From NCBI GenBank assembly GCA_019136175.1, contig JAGVUS010000460.1, positions 1-6,103 on the forward strand: a stretch of DNA of 6,103 bases, in the 5' to 3' direction. A program made the translations under genes and the position numbers. The notes under the pieces are model-generated. The model was not told where the DNA came from. It made no database searches and saw only the letters and a program-made list of their open reading frames with translations. Numbering within the stretch: the stretch's first letter is position 1; each line of letters starts with the position of its first letter. Of this stretch, positions 5,023-6,103 are shown piece by piece. The stretch is from Chloroflexota bacterium. Its GTDB lineage: Bacteria > Chloroflexota > Anaerolineae > Anaerolineales > Anaerolineaceae.

Positions 5023-5391
5023 CTACCGCATGATTGACGGCAGGTAGGTGTAGGACTTCTGGTAGGCGATCCTGATGTTGGGGGAGTATTCCTTATCCTC
5101 CACGTAAGCAAGGAAACCCCTGCCATACTTATCCAGCGCCAGGGCGGGGTCCAGCCCGGTATTGATGCCGTGCCCGCCGTCCACCCGCTGGTAATCATAA
5201 GATCCATCCGGGTTTCCGTAGATGATGCCCATGTTGAAATACATGCCATTCCCGGCGTTAAAGGCAATCACCGGGTCATTCTGGTCATCCACCTGGATGG
5301 AGACGTATTTGGCGTAGGCATCCAATCCAATCGTGGTTGTTGTACGATGAATGGCTGCCGTGGTTCGGCGGGGCGGAAGATGAAAATACAC
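5023..5391 (-). pseudogene. 3' remnant of a secreted beta-propeller-like protein
   Basis: The minus strand has a 122-codon frame, opening with GTG 5389-5391 and preceded by an in-frame stop at 5398-5400. From about residue 20 the sequence looks like real protein. It has two propeller-blade-like repeats, VSIQVDDQNDPVIAF and PALALDKYGRGFLAY, each a strand, an acidic-Gly turn and a strand. It ends in RIAYQKSYTYLPSIMR and a TAG stop. 'YLPLVxR'-like endings are common on exported proteins of Chloroflexota (from memory), so the C-terminus looks natural. The N-terminus does not: there is no signal peptide, the first residues are low-complexity, and there is only one or two blades' worth of length. 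I therefore read it as the tail of a larger broken gene. It could instead be a small expressed protein. Function is unknown. Confidence 0.5.
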
Positions 5392-5419
5392 TAACCTTTA
5401 AACAGCATATACCAAAGCC

Positions 5420-5434
5420 TGGAAAATATTTCCA
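5420..5434. repeat. 15-bp dyad upstream of the C25 gene
   Basis: TGGAAA-ATA-TTTCCA is a perfect inverted repeat with 6-bp arms and a 3-base spacer. It lies about 40 bp upstream of the predicted -10 box for the gene at 5522. It shares the GGAAAAT string with the two pepF upstream repeats. An operator role is possible but unproven. Confidence 0.3.
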
Positions 5435-5471
5435 CCGAATCCGGGGTGTTTTTTCCTTCCCATCCCATCCG

Positions 5472-5480
5472 TGATACAAT
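5472..5480 (+). promoter_or_regulatory. Extended -10 promoter for the C25-type gene
   Basis: TG-A-TACAAT (5472-5480) is an extended -10 element with the same TACAAT hexamer as the pepF promoter. The region 17 bp upstream has only a poor -35 (TTTCCT, 5452-5457). Transcription would start near 5487, giving a leader of about 35 bases. Confidence 0.45.
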
Positions 5481-5511
5481 TCATCTGTCTCTCATCATCC
5501 TCCCTTTCCCT

Positions 5512-5515
5512 GGAG
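5512..5515 (+). promoter_or_regulatory. Ribosome-binding site of the C25-type gene
   Basis: GGAG sits 6 bases before the ATG at 5522. With the signal peptide that follows, it fixes the start. Confidence 0.6.
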
Positions 5516-5521
5516 AACAAC

Positions 5522-6103
5522 ATGTTGAACAAATCCCTGTTTCGTGCCCTGCTGCGTGGTCTGGCAGCATTGCTGGTGCTGGTGACTGCGATTGGTGCAG
5601 CAGCCAGCCAGCCAGCCCAGGCAGCGCCCCTGCCCGACGGCTGGATTCCCTTTACGGCAGGCGCCCAGCCCGGCGCTGCCCCTGCGGTGCGCATCCTGCA
5701 AGCTAGTGACACCGCCATCACCCTGCTGGCGGAAACCCCCGGCATGCAATCCAGCAGCCGGGAGCTGGCAGGTACGCAGTATACCGTGCTGGCGTGCCCG
5801 GGTTGCAGCCATTCCAGCCAGGTGGGCGCACCCGACCTGCCCGTCCTGCGCCGGGCGGTGGAAATTCCGCAGGGCGCAACGGCAAGCATCGAGCTGATTA
5901 ACGCCCCCGCCGCGCAGGTCAGCCTGCAAAGCCTGGGGCTGCCCGCTGTCATCCTGCCGGTGCAGCCCTCCCAGCCCAAGTGCGGCGGGCTGGTGGAGCC
6001 CTGCCTGCCGGATGAGTCCATCTACGGGCTGGATGCCGCCCACCCTGCAACCCCGGTGCGCATCGCCGGTGAATATGAAGTGCGCGGGCACCGCGTGGTG
6101 GTG
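5522..6103 (+). CDS. Secreted C25 (gingipain-type) peptidase, signal and propeptide region, 3' end missing
   Basis: From ATG 5522 the frame stays open for 194 codons to the window edge with no stop. Residues 1-34 are a typical signal peptide: Lys/Arg start, hydrophobic LAALLVLVTAIGAAA, and cleavage after AQA. The mature part contains VGAPDLPVLRRAVEIPQGA (101-119), the 'G-x-P-x-LP...IP.GA' signature of the family C25 N-terminal propeptide domain. A strand-rich region follows, and then GEYEVRGHRVVV at the end. The catalytic His/Cys of a C25 protease would lie beyond the window, so activity cannot be confirmed. Four Cys occur (CPGC at 92-95, Cys154 and Cys161), fitting disulfides or a metal site outside the cytoplasm. 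Base composition is very GC-rich, like pepF. GGAG upstream and the signal peptide support this start. Alternatively it is a non-proteolytic secreted protein that kept only the propeptide fold. Confidence 0.75.
   Translation, partial: MLNKSLFRALLRGLAALLVLVTAIGAAASQPAQAAPLPDGWIPFTAGAQPGAAPAVRILQASDTAITLLAETPGMQSSSRELAGTQYTVLACPGCSHSSQVGAPDLPVLRRAVEIPQGATASIELINAPAAQVSLQSLGLPAVILPVQPSQPKCGGLVEPCLPDESIYGLDAAHPATPVRIAGEYEVRGHRVVV

Noticed and set aside
5398..6091. Two overlapping minus-strand frames of about 200 codons opposite the C25-type gene
   Set aside because: The plus strand has a signal peptide, a ribosome-binding site and propeptide motifs. The antisense frames are Ala/Gly/Arg-rich composition shadows.

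Overview
The window reads as a bacterial chromosome segment in which a GC-rich background carries a short AT-rich island. The probable host is a member of the Chloroflexota, Anaerolineae-like. That is an inference from three things: a secreted protein with the 'FPET...FGYP' motif style, a secreted remnant ending in 'YLPSIMR', and a gingipain-type (C25) pre-pro region. No rRNA or marker gene is present to confirm it. Eye counts of single 60-base lines give G+C of 41/60 at 1141-1200 (pepF) and 44/60 at 5581-5640 (C25 gene), against 20/60 at 3721-3780 and 21/60 at 4561-4620 inside the island.

Left part (1-2245). The start of a secreted protein lies on the minus strand (1-197, running off the window edge). 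It diverges from a complete M3-family oligoendopeptidase F gene (423-2189, plus strand). The 225-base space between them holds a good promoter (TTGGAA-17-TACAAT), two related 18-bp dyads exactly 60 bp apart, and a GC hairpin in the pepF leader. pepF ends in a textbook rho-independent terminator (2210-2245).

Island (about 2250-5000). A promoter with a perfect TATAAT box is overlapped by a perfect 18-bp inverted repeat. It drives a two-gene operon: a two-lobed phospholipase-D-superfamily (HKD) nuclease (2354-3861) and, 12 bases later, a beta-class amino DNA methyltransferase (3874-4785). The pair looks like a compact restriction-modification or related phage-defence module. The nuclease is split by a one-base frame change at an A7 run (3121-3127). 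The run is phased exactly as a -1 slippery heptamer (A AAA AAA), and a -1 shift joins the two halves into one coherent 502-residue protein. It may be a programmed frameshift, a phase-variable tract, a decayed restriction gene, or a homopolymer sequencing error. The methyltransferase is intact.

Right part (4786-6103). A 237-base gene-free stretch holds a strong imperfect hairpin without a T-tail (4831-4861). Beyond it, on the minus strand, is what looks like the 3' remnant of a secreted beta-propeller-like protein (5023-5391) with no signal peptide. Last comes the 5' part of a secreted C25-type protease or propeptide protein (5522 to the window end, plus strand), preceded by an extended -10 promoter. 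No tRNA, rRNA, CRISPR array, transposase or integrase is visible.
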